This document shows positions 7,954-16,089 of a stretch of DNA of 64,000 nt, in pieces (the stretch's first letter is position 1; every line of letters begins with the position of its first letter). Both the position numbers and the translations under genes were made by a program. Origin of the DNA: Lacisediminihabitans sp040549525. GTDB taxonomy: Bacteria; Actinomycetota; Actinomycetes; Actinomycetales; Microbacteriaceae. The stretch is taken from NCBI RefSeq assembly GCF_040549525.1, contig NZ_JBEPTM010000003.1, positions 124,001-188,000 of the forward strand, written 5' to 3'. The notes below the pieces were generated by a model. That model was not told the origin of the DNA, searched no databases, and saw only the letters and a list, made by a program, of their open reading frames with translations.

Positions 7954-8781
7954 ATGGCAGATTTCAGCCTTGAAGACCTCAAGACCCTGCGCGAGCGCCT
8001 CGGCACCGGCATGGTCGAAACCAAGAACGCCCTCGTCGAAGCCGGCGGTGACCTCGACAAGGCCACCGAGCTGCTGCGTCTGAAGGGTGCCAAGGGCAAT
8101 GCCAAGCGCGCCGACCGCTCCACCAGCGAGGGACTCGTCGCCGCGAAGGAGAACGGCGCGACCACGACGCTCATCGAGCTGTCGTGCGAGACCGACTTCG
8201 TCGCGAAGGGTGCGAAGTTCGTGACCCTGGGCAACACTGTTCTCGACGCGATCGTCGCGGCCGGGGCATCCACTCCCGAAGAGGGCCTCGCTGCCTCCGT
8301 CGGCTCGGAGACCGTTGCCGACCTGATCAGCAACGAAGCGGCCATCCTCGGCGAGAAGATCGTTCTCCGCCGTGTCGCCGTCATCTCGGGCGAGAAGTTC
8401 GCCGTGTACCTGCACAAGACCAACAAGGACCTGCCTCCGCAGGTCGGCGTCGTCGTCGGATACTCGGGTGACGATGCGGAGACCGCCCGCAGCATCGCGC
8501 AGCACATCTCGTTCGCCGACCCGCTGTACCTGAGCCGCGACGAGGTTCCGGCCGAGCAGGTCGAGTCCGAGCGTCGCATCGTCGAGGAGATCAGCCGCGG
8601 CGAGGGCAAGCCTGAGGCCGCCCTTCCGAAGATCATCGAGGGTCGCGTGAACGGCTTCTTCAAGCAGGTTGTGCTCCCCGAGCAGGACTACGCGCGCGAC
8701 AACAAGCAGTCCGTCGCCACCGTGCTGAAGGATGCCGGACTCACCGTGACCGGGTTCGCCCGCTTCAAGGTCGGCGCCTAA
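7954..8781 (+). CDS. tsf: translation elongation factor Ts
   Basis: 275-residue EF-Ts, the guanine-nucleotide exchange factor that regenerates EF-Tu-GTP. The N-terminal UBA-like domain reads LEDLKTLRERLGTGMVETKNAL, followed by the signature CETDFVAKGAKF that contacts EF-Tu. The core dimerisation subdomains continue to the C-terminal FARFKVGA. The full length agrees with other actinobacterial EF-Ts. It starts 11 bases after rpsB with GGGAAG as ribosome-binding site and is followed by a strong hairpin terminator at 8800-8835. Confidence 0.98.
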   Translation: MADFSLEDLKTLRERLGTGMVETKNALVEAGGDLDKATELLRLKGAKGNAKRADRSTSEGLVAAKENGATTTLIELSCETDFVAKGAKFVTLGNTVLDAIVAAGASTPEEGLAASVGSETVADLISNEAAILGEKIVLRRVAVISGEKFAVYLHKTNKDLPPQVGVVVGYSGDDAETARSIAQHISFADPLYLSRDEVPAEQVESERRIVEEISRGEGKPEAALPKIIEGRVNGFFKQVVLPEQDYARDNKQSVATVLKDAGLTVTGFARFKVGA

Positions 8782-8799
8782 CCCTCCTGCAACACCTCC

Positions 8800-8835
8800 A
8801 AGGAGCCCGGATCGCGTATGCGGTCCGGGCTCCTT
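8800..8835 (+). terminator. terminator of rpsB-tsf operon
   Basis: A perfect 12-bp stem, AAGGAGCCCGGA (8800-8811) pairing with TCCGGGCTCCTT (8824-8835), encloses a 12-base loop. It starts 18 bases after the tsf stop. Only a short T run follows, typical of high-GC genomes. Confidence 0.88.
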
Positions 8836-8900
8836 CGTGTGCGCCCCGGACGCGCGCTCGCGCGCACGCCAGGGTGGATGACGCGTGCTCATTGCCGCGT

Positions 8901-9340
8901 CCTGTCGGTTCGAGTCGGGGGTTGTTGCGACTTCGGGGTGGGTGAGCCCGCATGTTCTCCCGAGTGGATGCGTCGGGGTGTGGGGGTCTGAGTCCTGTCG
9001 GTTCGAGTCGGGGGTTGTTGCGACTTGGGGGTGGGTGAGCCCGCATGTACTCCCGAGTGGATGCGTCGGGGTGTGGGGATCCGCGACCCGTCGGTTCGAG
9101 TCGGGGGTTGTTGCGACTTCGGGGTGGGTGAGCCCGCCTGTACTCCCGAGTGGATGCGTCGGGGTGTGGGGATCTGCGTCCTGTCGGTTCGAGTCGGGGG
9201 TTGTTGCGACTTCGGGGTGGGTGAGCCCGAATGTACTCCCGAGTGGATGCGTCGGGGTGTGGGGATCTGCGTCCTGTCGGTTCGAGTCGGGAGTTGTTGC
9301 GACTTCGGGGTGTGTGAGCCCGCATCTACTCCCGACTCGA
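8901..9340. repeat. 93-bp tandem repeat array, 4.7 copies
   Basis: Units begin at 8901, 8994, 9087, 9180 and 9273 with an exact 93-base period; the last is cut after about 68 bases. Each unit runs from GTCGGTTCGAGTCGGG through GACTTCGGGGTGGGTGAGCC and ACTCCCGAGTGGATGC to GTGTGGGGATCTGCGTC. Copies differ at only a few bases. Within each unit GGGTGAGCCC can fold as a small hairpin. In the last copy the flanks TCGAGTCGGGAGT (9282-9294) and ACTCCCGACTCGA (9328-9340) are a perfect 13-bp inverted repeat; the other copies have an imperfect version. Because 93 is a multiple of 3, frames on both strands stay open through the array, but I do not regard them as genes. Confidence 0.95.
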
Positions 9341-9416
9341 TATCGATGGAGCATTGTCGCGGAAGAGCGAGGGAGGCCGCACCGGGGAAGTGCCCGAGCG
9401 GGGCATGCCTGGCGCG

Positions 9417-9560
9417 GGAGGCCACCCGCCGCGCCCCACCCGCACCCGGCGCCACACCCGCCGCCCCCGCACCCCACCCACCCCGGCACCCCACCCACCC
9501 ACCCACCCACCCACCCCGGCACCCCACCACACCCACAACTCCACGCGCCCGCCCGCCCGG
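9417..9560 (+). other. C-rich low-complexity tract (G-rich on minus strand) before pyrH
   Basis: About 140 bases of the plus strand are almost free of T and consist of C runs separated by A or G, including a CCCA tetranucleotide tract around 9490-9516. The complementary strand carries many GGG runs in close succession, so a G-quadruplex could form there. Together with the 93-bp array it fills the 820-base gap between tsf and pyrH; I see no gene in it. Confidence 0.8.
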
Positions 9561-9602
9561 CCATCCGGTAGCCTGAACAGGGCCACAAATGAAGGAGCAG
9601 GC

Positions 9603-10316
9603 ATGACAGACGCGCGCAAGAGACGGGTTCTGCTGAAGCTCTCCGGAGAATCCTTCGGCGGAGGCTCCCTCGGTGTTAATCCCGATGTGGTGAGTTCGCT
9701 TGCGAAGGAGATCGCGGCGGCGGCGACGGATGTCGAGGTCGCCATCGTCGTCGGAGGCGGCAACTTCTTCCGGGGTGCAGAACTCAGCCAGCGCGGCATG
9801 GACCGTGGGCGGGCCGACTACATGGGCATGCTCGGCACCGTGATGAACGCGCTCGCCCTTCAGGACTTCCTCGAGCAGGCCGGGGCGGCCACCCGCGTGC
9901 AGTCCGCCATCTCGATGACCCAGGTCGCCGAGCCGTATATCCCTCGTCGAGCCGAACGTCACCTCGAGAAGGGTCGGGTCGTCATCTTCGGCGCCGGCGC
10001 GGGTCTGCCGTACTTCTCCACCGACACCGTCGCGGCCCAGCGGGCTCTCGAGATCAGCGCGGATGTGGTGCTCCTGGCCAAGAACGGCGTCGACGGCGTG
10101 TACGACTCAGATCCTCGCACCAACAGCGACGCGAAGAAGCTGGAGCACGTCACCTACCAGGAGGCCCTCGTCAAGGGCCTCAAGGTCGTCGACTCGACGG
10201 CGTTCAGCCTCTGCATGGACAACAAGATGCCCATGGTCGTCTTCGGTATGGAACCGCACGGCAACGTGACCGCCGCCATCCGCGGCGACCGTCTCGGCAC
10301 CCTCGTGTCCAACTAG
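9603..10316 (+). CDS. pyrH: UMP kinase
   Basis: 237-residue bacterial UMP kinase, which phosphorylates UMP to UDP for pyrimidine nucleotide synthesis. Family motifs are intact: RVLLKLSGESFGG (phosphate-binding lysine and glycine loop), VGGGNFFRG, GMLGTVMNALALQDFL, GAGLPYFSTDTVAAQRALE and KNGVDGVYDSDP. The ATG at 9603 has AAGGAG (9592-9597) 5 bases upstream; the same frame is open further back only through the C-rich tract. TAGCCT (9569-9574) may be the -10 box. It has its own transcription unit because a terminator and 820 bases separate it from tsf, and it leads into frr and cdsA. Confidence 0.97.
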   Translation: MTDARKRRVLLKLSGESFGGGSLGVNPDVVSSLAKEIAAAATDVEVAIVVGGGNFFRGAELSQRGMDRGRADYMGMLGTVMNALALQDFLEQAGAATRVQSAISMTQVAEPYIPRRAERHLEKGRVVIFGAGAGLPYFSTDTVAAQRALEISADVVLLAKNGVDGVYDSDPRTNSDAKKLEHVTYQEALVKGLKVVDSTAFSLCMDNKMPMVVFGMEPHGNVTAAIRGDRLGTLVSN

Positions 10317-10384
10317 CTGGTCTCGCGCAAACGCGTCTCCAACTAAACTCAAACAAGTCCGATCCCCCTCGAAGGAGACCTCTC

Positions 10385-10939
10385 GTGATTTTCGATGTGC
10401 TGGCAGAAGCCAAAGACAAGATGCACAAGTCCGTCGAAGCCGCGAAAGACGACTTCAGCAACGTGCGCACCGGCCGCGCCAACCCGGCTCTGTTCCAGAA
10501 GATCCTCGTGGACTACTACGGCACCCCGACACCCCTCGGACAGCTCGCGGGGATGAACAACCCCGAAGCCCGCACCCTCGTGATCACGCCCTACGACAAG
10601 GGTGCCCTCAAGGAGATCGAACGCGCGATCGCCACCGCGCCGAACCTCGGAGCGAACGTCGGTAACGACGGCACGATCATCCGCGCGACGCTGCCGGAGC
10701 TCACCGAGGAACGTCGCCGCGAGTTCGTGAAGATCGTGCGGGCCAAGGGCGAGGATTCCAAGGTCTCGATCCGCAACATCCGTCGCAAGGCGAAAGACGA
10801 TCTCGATGCTCTCAAGTCCGAGGTCGGCGACGACGAAGTTGCCCGGGGTGAGAAGGAGCTCGAGTCGGTGACGAAGACGCACATCGACGCCATCGAGGAT
10901 GCCCTGAAGAAGAAGGAAGCCGAGCTGCTCGAGGTTTGA
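10385..10939 (+). CDS. frr: ribosome recycling factor
   Basis: 184-residue ribosome recycling factor, which with EF-G splits post-termination ribosomes. Helix-domain signatures are present: VRTGRANPALFQKILVDYYG near the start, then NPEARTLVITPYDKGALKEIE and the LTEERRREFVKIVRAKGEDSKVSIRNIRRKAKDD region. The start is GTG at 10385 with AAGGAGA just upstream. A TAAACT box at 10344-10349 could provide a local promoter inside the 68-base gap after pyrH. The stop is directly followed by the cdsA ATG. Confidence 0.97.
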   Translation: MIFDVLAEAKDKMHKSVEAAKDDFSNVRTGRANPALFQKILVDYYGTPTPLGQLAGMNNPEARTLVITPYDKGALKEIERAIATAPNLGANVGNDGTIIRATLPELTEERRREFVKIVRAKGEDSKVSIRNIRRKAKDDLDALKSEVGDDEVARGEKELESVTKTHIDAIEDALKKKEAELLEV

Positions 10940-11920
10940 ATGACTGAACCAGGCGAGGGAGAAACGGCGAAGAAGAGTCGCGGTCGAGCCAAGCGCGACG
11001 AGATCGAGGCGCGCGCTCACGTGCTCGAAGAAGAGTTCAAGGCGCAGGTCGCGGCCACCCGCGCGCAGATCGATGCCACCACGGTGAAGATCGAGGCGCG
11101 CACCGGTCGAAACCTGCCGCTCGCCATCCTCATCGGGGTGGGCCTCGGCGTGTTGCTCATCGGCAGCCTCATCTTCATCAAGGCGCTGTTCATGATCTTC
11201 ACAGGCGCCCTCATCGCGTTCACGACCTTCGAGCTCGCGAGCGCTCTGCGGTTCGCCGGACGTGACGTGCCGCGCTGGCCCAGCGTCGTCGCGGGGCTCG
11301 CCTCGGTGCCGGCTGCGTTCTACCTCGGCGACCAGGGCCGTTGGCTTGTCATCCTCGGCGGCATCGTCTTCGTGGCCGTCTGGCGGCTGGCCGAGAGTCT
11401 CGGCAGCAACCACAAAGCCAACGCGCAGGAGCTGTGGAAGGATGTCGCGGCCGGCACCTTCATCCAGGTCTATGTGCCATTCCTCGGCAGCTTCGCCGTG
11501 CTTCTCGCCGCGCAAAAGGGCGGAGAGTGGTGGGCCCTCGCCTTCCTTCTCGTCGTGATCTCCGTGGACATCGGGGCCTACGCCTCCGGCCTGCTGTTCG
11601 GGAAACATGCCATGGCACCGCGAATCAGCCCGAAGAAGACCTGGGAGGGCTTCGCCGGATCGGTGCTCACCGCTCTCGTCGCCGGCGTGATCGTCTCACT
11701 GTTCATGCTTCAGGAGCAGTGGTGGTTCGGCCTCATCTTTGGGGCGGTGATGGTGTTCACCGGCACCATCGGTGACCTCACCGAGTCGCTCATCAAGCGC
11801 GACCTCGGCATCAAGGACATCAGCACCTGGCTGCCAGGGCACGGGGGCTTCCTCGACCGGCTCGACTCGATCCTGCCGAGCGCGGCCGCGGCCTACGTAC
11901 TGTTCGTGATCTTCAGCTGA
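10940..11920 (+). CDS. cdsA: phosphatidate cytidylyltransferase
   Basis: 326-residue CDP-diacylglycerol synthase, which makes CDP-DAG from phosphatidic acid and CTP for phospholipid synthesis. A charged, mostly helical N-terminal extension of about 55 residues (KKSRGRAKRDEIEARAHVLE...) precedes six or more membrane helices. The family signature lies near the C-terminus: SLIKRDLGIKD followed by LPGHGGFLDRLDS. The start abuts the frr stop with no gap, so translation is likely coupled. The order pyrH-frr-cdsA is conserved across actinobacteria and many other bacteria. Confidence 0.95.
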   Translation: MTEPGEGETAKKSRGRAKRDEIEARAHVLEEEFKAQVAATRAQIDATTVKIEARTGRNLPLAILIGVGLGVLLIGSLIFIKALFMIFTGALIAFTTFELASALRFAGRDVPRWPSVVAGLASVPAAFYLGDQGRWLVILGGIVFVAVWRLAESLGSNHKANAQELWKDVAAGTFIQVYVPFLGSFAVLLAAQKGGEWWALAFLLVVISVDIGAYASGLLFGKHAMAPRISPKKTWEGFAGSVLTALVAGVIVSLFMLQEQWWFGLIFGAVMVFTGTIGDLTESLIKRDLGIKDISTWLPGHGGFLDRLDSILPSAAAAYVLFVIFS

Positions 11921-11955
11921 CCGCTTTCGCCTGACGCGTAAGGCACAATGGTCGC

Positions 11956-12507
11956 GTGAGTACAACGTTCCCCCGCATCCGCAAGTCCCGCCGCGGCTAC
12001 AGCGTCGACCAGGTCGAGGACTTCCTCGAGGAGGCGCGTCGCGCGTACTCCGCCGACTCGACCGAGCCAACGGTGGTCAACGCCACCGACATCCGCCGCA
12101 TGGCCTTCTCGCTCGAGAAGGGCGGCTACTCGCCTTCCCACGTGGATGCGGCGCTCGAGCGACTCGAGGATGCCTTCGCCAGCCGAGAGCGGGAGCGGGC
12201 CATCCAGGAGCGCGGGGACGAAGCCTGGTACACCGAGGCCCGCAGCATCGCGCGGGAGATCCTCGATCGCCTCGCCCGACCCGCCGGCCACCGCTTCGAC
12301 CGGGTGGGATTCCTCGCCAACGGCTACCACCGGGCCGATGTCGATGCCTTCGCCACCCGCCTCACCAACTACTTCCAGGATGGTCGTCCGATGAGCATCG
12401 ACGAGGTGCGCACCGTGGCGTTCCGCCCGAAGAAGGGCGGCTATCGCGAAGCGCAGGTTGACCTGCTTCTGGATGCGGTCATCAACGTGATGCTGGCGGT
12501 CCGCTGA
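11956..12507 (+). CDS. DivIVA-domain repeat protein
   Basis: A 183-residue cytoplasmic protein built from short DivIVA-like motifs with a GY/GGY-x3-x-VD core: RRGYSVDQVEDFLEEA (about residues 12-27), KGGYSPSHVDAALERLED, ANGYHRADVDAFATRL and KGGYREAQVDLLLDAV. Such motifs match the DivIVA N-terminal polar-targeting segment. The sequence between them is charged and helical. It probably belongs to the growth-pole or division machinery, but its partner is unknown. The GTG at 11956 is preceded by CACAAT (11944-11949) with a 6-base gap, consistent with a leaderless mRNA starting after cdsA. Confidence 0.83.
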   Translation: MSTTFPRIRKSRRGYSVDQVEDFLEEARRAYSADSTEPTVVNATDIRRMAFSLEKGGYSPSHVDAALERLEDAFASRERERAIQERGDEAWYTEARSIAREILDRLARPAGHRFDRVGFLANGYHRADVDAFATRLTNYFQDGRPMSIDEVRTVAFRPKKGGYREAQVDLLLDAVINVMLAVR

Positions 12508-12524
12508 CCGCGGATGGGCTTTTT
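12496..12524 (+). terminator. possible weak terminator overlapping stop codon
   Basis: GCGGTC (12496-12501) and GACCGC (12506-12511) form a 6-bp stem around CGCT; a T run lies at 12520-12524. The hairpin overlaps the stop codon of the DivIVA-domain gene. Confidence 0.4.
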
Positions 12525-12553
12525 GCCGTCTCGTCGGCTAAACTCTTTCTTCT

Positions 12554-13186
12554 ATGGGTAGGCGATCGCAGGATTCCTCGCCCCAGGCCGCATCACGTCG
12601 AGCCGGGGTCGCTGCTCAGGGGCACCAATTGCGCACACGCCGCCTGCTCCCGATCTTCAGCTTCCTCGCCGCGGCCGGCCTGATTCTGGCGCTGACCATC
12701 GCGCCCGACCAGGTGCAGAATTCCTTCGCTGTGACCCAGTCGACCAAGGGTCCGGTTCAGACCTTGGAGATCGCGGACGTCACGCGAATCACCGTCGTTC
12801 GCGACACCTACAAGGTGACCGCGAAGAAGAAAGAGCCGGTCATCGTCGTGCGGGCCGCGGGCGCACCGGCCGTGGGAACGCCGGATCCGGGATCGGCCCA
12901 GGCCATCGGCCACGACATGGTTCTCGCTCGCGGCTGGGGTGAAGACCAGTTCGCCTGCCTCGTCTCGCTGTTCAACCGTGAGTCGCACTGGAACGTGTAC
13001 GCGGCCAACCCGAGCGGTGCCTACGGCATCCCCCAGGCGCTCCCGGGCTCGAAGATGGCCTCCGCGGGCGCCGACTGGGCCACCAACCCCGCCACCCAGA
13101 TCTCCTGGGGGCTCGGGTACATCGCGGCTCGCTACGGCACGCCCTGTGGCGCGTGGGGACACAGCCAGTCAACCGGCTGGTACTGA
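12554..13186 (+). CDS. secreted transglycosylase-like protein with single membrane anchor
   Basis: A 210-residue protein with an arginine-rich N-terminus and one hydrophobic helix (LLPIFSFLAAAGLILALTIA, about residues 31-50), so it is exported or tethered. The C-terminal 85 residues resemble the lysozyme-like/aggregation-promoting-factor domain found in many actinobacterial cell-wall proteins: CLVSLFNRESHWNVYAANPS with the probable catalytic glutamate in RESHW, then GAYGIPQALPGSKMASAG, GLGYIAARYGTPC and HSQSTGWY. Likely role: peptidoglycan glycan-strand cleavage. TAAACT (12539-12544) lies 9 bases before the ATG, indicating a very short or absent 5' leader. Confidence 0.82.
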   Translation: MGRRSQDSSPQAASRRAGVAAQGHQLRTRRLLPIFSFLAAAGLILALTIAPDQVQNSFAVTQSTKGPVQTLEIADVTRITVVRDTYKVTAKKKEPVIVVRAAGAPAVGTPDPGSAQAIGHDMVLARGWGEDQFACLVSLFNRESHWNVYAANPSGAYGIPQALPGSKMASAGADWATNPATQISWGLGYIAARYGTPCGAWGHSQSTGWY

Positions 13187-13227
13187 CCCGCTCTGAACGC
13201 GCCCATCGCCGCCGATAACATGGCCTG

Positions 13228-15012
13228 ATGGACTCCCCGCAATTCGCCCAGTACGCCGTGCTGGGGGTCATCGGCATAGTCACGATCGTCGCCGTCGCGG
13301 CCTTCTCGAAGAAGCTCGGGGTCGCCGCGCCCCTCATCCTGGTGGTGCTCGGCATCGGTGGAAGCTACCTTCCGGGCTTCCCCGCCGACTTCGCGCTTCC
13401 CCCGCAGATCATCCTCGTCGGCCTGTTGCCGCCGCTGCTGTATTCCGCGGCGATCAACGTGCCCCTCGTCGACTTCCGACGCAACCTGAACACGATCTCC
13501 GCGCTATCGGTCCTGCTCGTGGTGGCATCCGCGTTCATCACCGGTTCGCTGCTCTACCTGATCTTCCCCGACCTCAACTTCGCCGCCGCCGTCGCGCTCG
13601 GCGCCGTCATCAGCCCGACGGATGCCGTCGCCGCCACCTCGCTCGGAAAGCGACTCGGGCTTCCTCCTCGGCTGATCACGATCCTCGAGGGCGAAAGCCT
13701 GGTCAACGACGCGACAGCGCTCGTGCTGCTGCGGTCGGCCGTCGCGGCCGCCTCGGCGATCGTCGCCGGGGTCACGACGGTCAACATCGGGGGAGTGGTC
13801 GCCGACTTCGGCTACGCGGTGGTCGTGGCCATCGTCGTTGGCCTCGTGATCGGTTTCGTCACGGTGTTCCTGCGGTCGAAGCTGCGGGACCCGGTGCTCG
13901 ACACCGCGATCTCCTTCGCGGTGCCGTTCATCGCGTTCATCCCGGCCGAGGAGCTTGGCGCATCGGGAGTGCTTGCCGTCGTGGTCGCGGGCTTGTATGC
14001 CGGACACAGCAGCGCGCGCCACTTCACCCCGCAGGCACGCATCAGCGAGCGACTCAATTGGCGCACGGCACAGTTCGTCGTGGAGAACGGGGTCTTCCTC
14101 CTCATGGGGCTGCAGATCCGCCGGATCGTGGAGTCGGTGGATCCGAAGCTGTTCCCCGCGATCGACTCGTTCTACGTCGGACTGCTGATGACCGCGGTGA
14201 TCATCGTCATCCGATTCCTCTTCGTGGGTCCATTGCTGCTGTGGCAGCAGCGTCACACCGAGCACAAAGAGCGCAGAAACCGCCGCTTCGCCCAGGCCAT
14301 CGAACGGGTGAGGGGCCGAGCCAGCCAGGATGCCCGGCTCGAGCGCAGCCGACAGCGCGCCACCCGGGTCTACAACCGTCGGGCGACAGATCTCACGCGG
14401 TTGCGCGAAGAGGGCTTCGGGTGGAGGAGCGGAGTCATTCTGTCCTGGTCCGGGATGCGCGGGGTCGTCACGCTCGCAGCGGCACAGTCGCTGCCCGCTG
14501 ACGGCAGTTTCCCCTACCGGGAGCAGCTCATCCTCGTGGCCTTCACCGTGGCGATCACGACGCTGCTGTTGCAGGGTGGCACCCTTCCGTGGCTCATCCG
14601 CGCCAGCGGTATCCGCGGCACGGACCGGGCCGCAGACCGTCGGGAATTGGCAACCCTCCTGGACGCGATGAGCGATGCCGGCGTAGCTGTGCTGGAGAGC
14701 CCGCGACTCGAGCTGCCGGGCGACGAGGTCGTGGCTCCGGAGGTCATCGAGCGGGTTCGTCACGACACCCTGCTCGGCGCAGAATCGGCGTGGGAACGCG
14801 CCGAGCACGGAGCGGGCGCCGACGCGCTCGTGAATTCTCCGCACCAGCAGTATCGGACGCTGCGACGCGAAGTGCTTCAGGCCGAGCGGGAGGCGCTCCT
14901 CGACGCGCGCAGCGCCGGAACCTATGCCTCGCGCGTCCTCTCCCGCGCACAGGCGATGCTCGATCTCGAAGAGACCAGGCTCGAGCAGATCGACAATCCC
15001 AGCGGCTCATAG
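13228..15012 (+). CDS. CPA1-family Na+/H+ antiporter
   Basis: A 594-residue monovalent cation/proton antiporter of the CPA1/NhaP-like group. About twelve membrane helices occupy residues 1-430; key family motifs are GAVISPTDAVAATS (ion-binding Asp) and EGESLVNDATALVLL. Between about residues 335 and 395 there is a long basic cytoplasmic insertion (TEHKERRNRRFAQAIERVR...), and a 120-residue hydrophilic C-terminal tail follows the last helix. Likely used for pH and sodium homeostasis. The ATG at 13228 follows TAACAT (13216-13221) by exactly 6 bases, a leaderless arrangement; no Shine-Dalgarno sequence is seen. Confidence 0.92.
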   Translation: MDSPQFAQYAVLGVIGIVTIVAVAAFSKKLGVAAPLILVVLGIGGSYLPGFPADFALPPQIILVGLLPPLLYSAAINVPLVDFRRNLNTISALSVLLVVASAFITGSLLYLIFPDLNFAAAVALGAVISPTDAVAATSLGKRLGLPPRLITILEGESLVNDATALVLLRSAVAAASAIVAGVTTVNIGGVVADFGYAVVVAIVVGLVIGFVTVFLRSKLRDPVLDTAISFAVPFIAFIPAEELGASGVLAVVVAGLYAGHSSARHFTPQARISERLNWRTAQFVVENGVFLLMGLQIRRIVESVDPKLFPAIDSFYVGLLMTAVIIVIRFLFVGPLLLWQQRHTEHKERRNRRFAQAIERVRGRASQDARLERSRQRATRVYNRRATDLTRLREEGFGWRSGVILSWSGMRGVVTLAAAQSLPADGSFPYREQLILVAFTVAITTLLLQGGTLPWLIRASGIRGTDRAADRRELATLLDAMSDAGVAVLESPRLELPGDEVVAPEVIERVRHDTLLGAESAWERAEHGAGADALVNSPHQQYRTLRREVLQAEREALLDARSAGTYASRVLSRAQAMLDLEETRLEQIDNPSGS

Positions 15013-15050
15013 GGGCGACCGCAGCCGTCGGCACTGGTTAGGGTTGACGT

Positions 15051-15350
15051 ATGCCCCGCTCGAACCGCCCCCGTGGACCGCGCGCCGGGGCAGGGGGCGA
15101 CGAGGAGTACGACATCTCGCGGGCACTCTTCGGCAGCCTGCGCACCGAATCCCGTCGCGACGGCCTCTGGAATGTGCAATCGATCTCCGCCGCATCGGCG
15201 AGCAAGAGCTACACCTGCCCGGGCTGCGGACTCGAAATCGCCCCCGGCACGGCCCACCTCGTCGCCTGGCGGGCGGATGGGCTGATGGGCGAGGCCGAGG
15301 ACCTGGCGGCCCGCCGACACTGGCACTCGCACTGTTGGAAGATCAAGTGA
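15051..15350 (+). CDS. small zinc-ribbon protein conserved in actinobacteria, function unknown
   Basis: A 99-residue protein with a basic, proline/arginine-rich N-terminus and a compact C-terminal domain containing CPGCG and, about 50 residues later, HWHSHCW. These Cys/His pairs could bind one zinc. The intervening segment IAPGTAHLVAWR resembles conserved actinobacterial proteins usually listed as hypothetical. TAGGGT (15039-15044) lies 6 bases before the ATG, a leaderless signal. Its stop overlaps the GTG of the alpha/beta hydrolase, so the two are co-translated. No catalytic activity can be inferred. Confidence 0.75.
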   Translation: MPRSNRPRGPRAGAGGDEEYDISRALFGSLRTESRRDGLWNVQSISAASASKSYTCPGCGLEIAPGTAHLVAWRADGLMGEAEDLAARRHWHSHCWKIK

Positions 15351-16072
15351 CGGCCGTCGAGATCCGCGGCGGGGTGGAGCTGCCCGCCCGGCGCGAAGAG
15401 GTGGAGCTTCACACCGCCGATGGCCTCACTCTGGTCGGCGAACTCTCGCTGCCCCTCGACCGTGACCCGGTCGCGACGATCGTCGCCCTGCATCCGCTGC
15501 CCACCGCCGGGGGGTTCATGGACTCGCACATCATCCGCAAGATGGCCGGACGATTGCCCGCCCTCGCGGACCTCGCCGTTCTGCGGTTCAATTTTCGCGG
15601 CGTCTCCTCACCCCGAGGCACGTCGGGGGGATCCTTCGGCGAAGGCATCGACGAACGGCACGACCTCCAGGCCGCCATGGACCTCGTCGCGGCGCGCGGA
15701 CTGCCCCACCCGTGGCTCCTCGGATGGTCGTTCGGCACCGAGGTGGTGCTGAAATACGGGCTGGAGCATCCCGTCGAGGGAGCGATCCTGCTCTCCCCAC
15801 CGCTGCACCGGGCGACGGATGCCGAAATCGCCGCCTGGGCCGGGAGCGGCAAGCGACTGGTCGCGCTCATCCCCGAATTCGACGACTACCTTCGCCCGGC
15901 CGAGGCGGCCGCCCGATTCGCGATAGTGCCCGAGATCGACCTCGTGGCGGTCGAGGGGGGCAAACACCTCTGGGTGGGGGAGTCTCAGACCCGCCGGGTG
16001 CTCACCGAGGTGGTCCAGCGGCTCAACCCGGCCGCGCTTCCCCTCCCCGAGGTGTGGCACCCGACGGTCTGA
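15347..16072 (+). CDS. alpha/beta hydrolase
   Basis: A 241-residue alpha/beta-hydrolase-fold protein. The nucleophile elbow is GWSFGTE with Ser in G-x-S-x-G; an upstream ALHPLPTAGG likely forms the oxyanion region; the final histidine is in EGGKHLW. An FNFRGVSSPRG segment identifies the subgroup often annotated as dienelactone-hydrolase-like or YsgA-type small hydrolases. No signal peptide. The GTG at 15347 overlaps the stop of the zinc-ribbon gene, which fixes this start over the long upstream open frame running through the antiporter gene. Substrate unknown. Convergent with the AI-2E transporter gene, 17 bases apart. Confidence 0.82.
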   Translation: MTAVEIRGGVELPARREEVELHTADGLTLVGELSLPLDRDPVATIVALHPLPTAGGFMDSHIIRKMAGRLPALADLAVLRFNFRGVSSPRGTSGGSFGEGIDERHDLQAAMDLVAARGLPHPWLLGWSFGTEVVLKYGLEHPVEGAILLSPPLHRATDAEIAAWAGSGKRLVALIPEFDDYLRPAEAAARFAIVPEIDLVAVEGGKHLWVGESQTRRVLTEVVQRLNPAALPLPEVWHPTV

Positions 16073-16089
16073 GACCAGCCCGGAGTCGG

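Noticed and set aside
8904..8925. tRNA T-arm-like sequence GGTTCGAGTC in each 93-bp unit
   Set aside because: The other tRNA arms and an acceptor stem are missing; no tRNA gene can be folded from the unit.
8901..9340. CRISPR array
   Set aside because: Units are 93 bp of repeated sequence with no unique spacers, and no cas gene is present.
8885..9571. Open frames on both strands through the 93-bp array, encoding 31-residue repeats
   Set aside because: The unit length is a multiple of three, so any stop-free frame persists through every copy. No ribosome-binding site, both strands equally open, and the frames run into C-rich low-complexity sequence.
10349..11608. Long minus-strand frame opposite frr and cdsA
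   Set aside because: Antisense shadow of two universally conserved genes; composition typical of such shadows.
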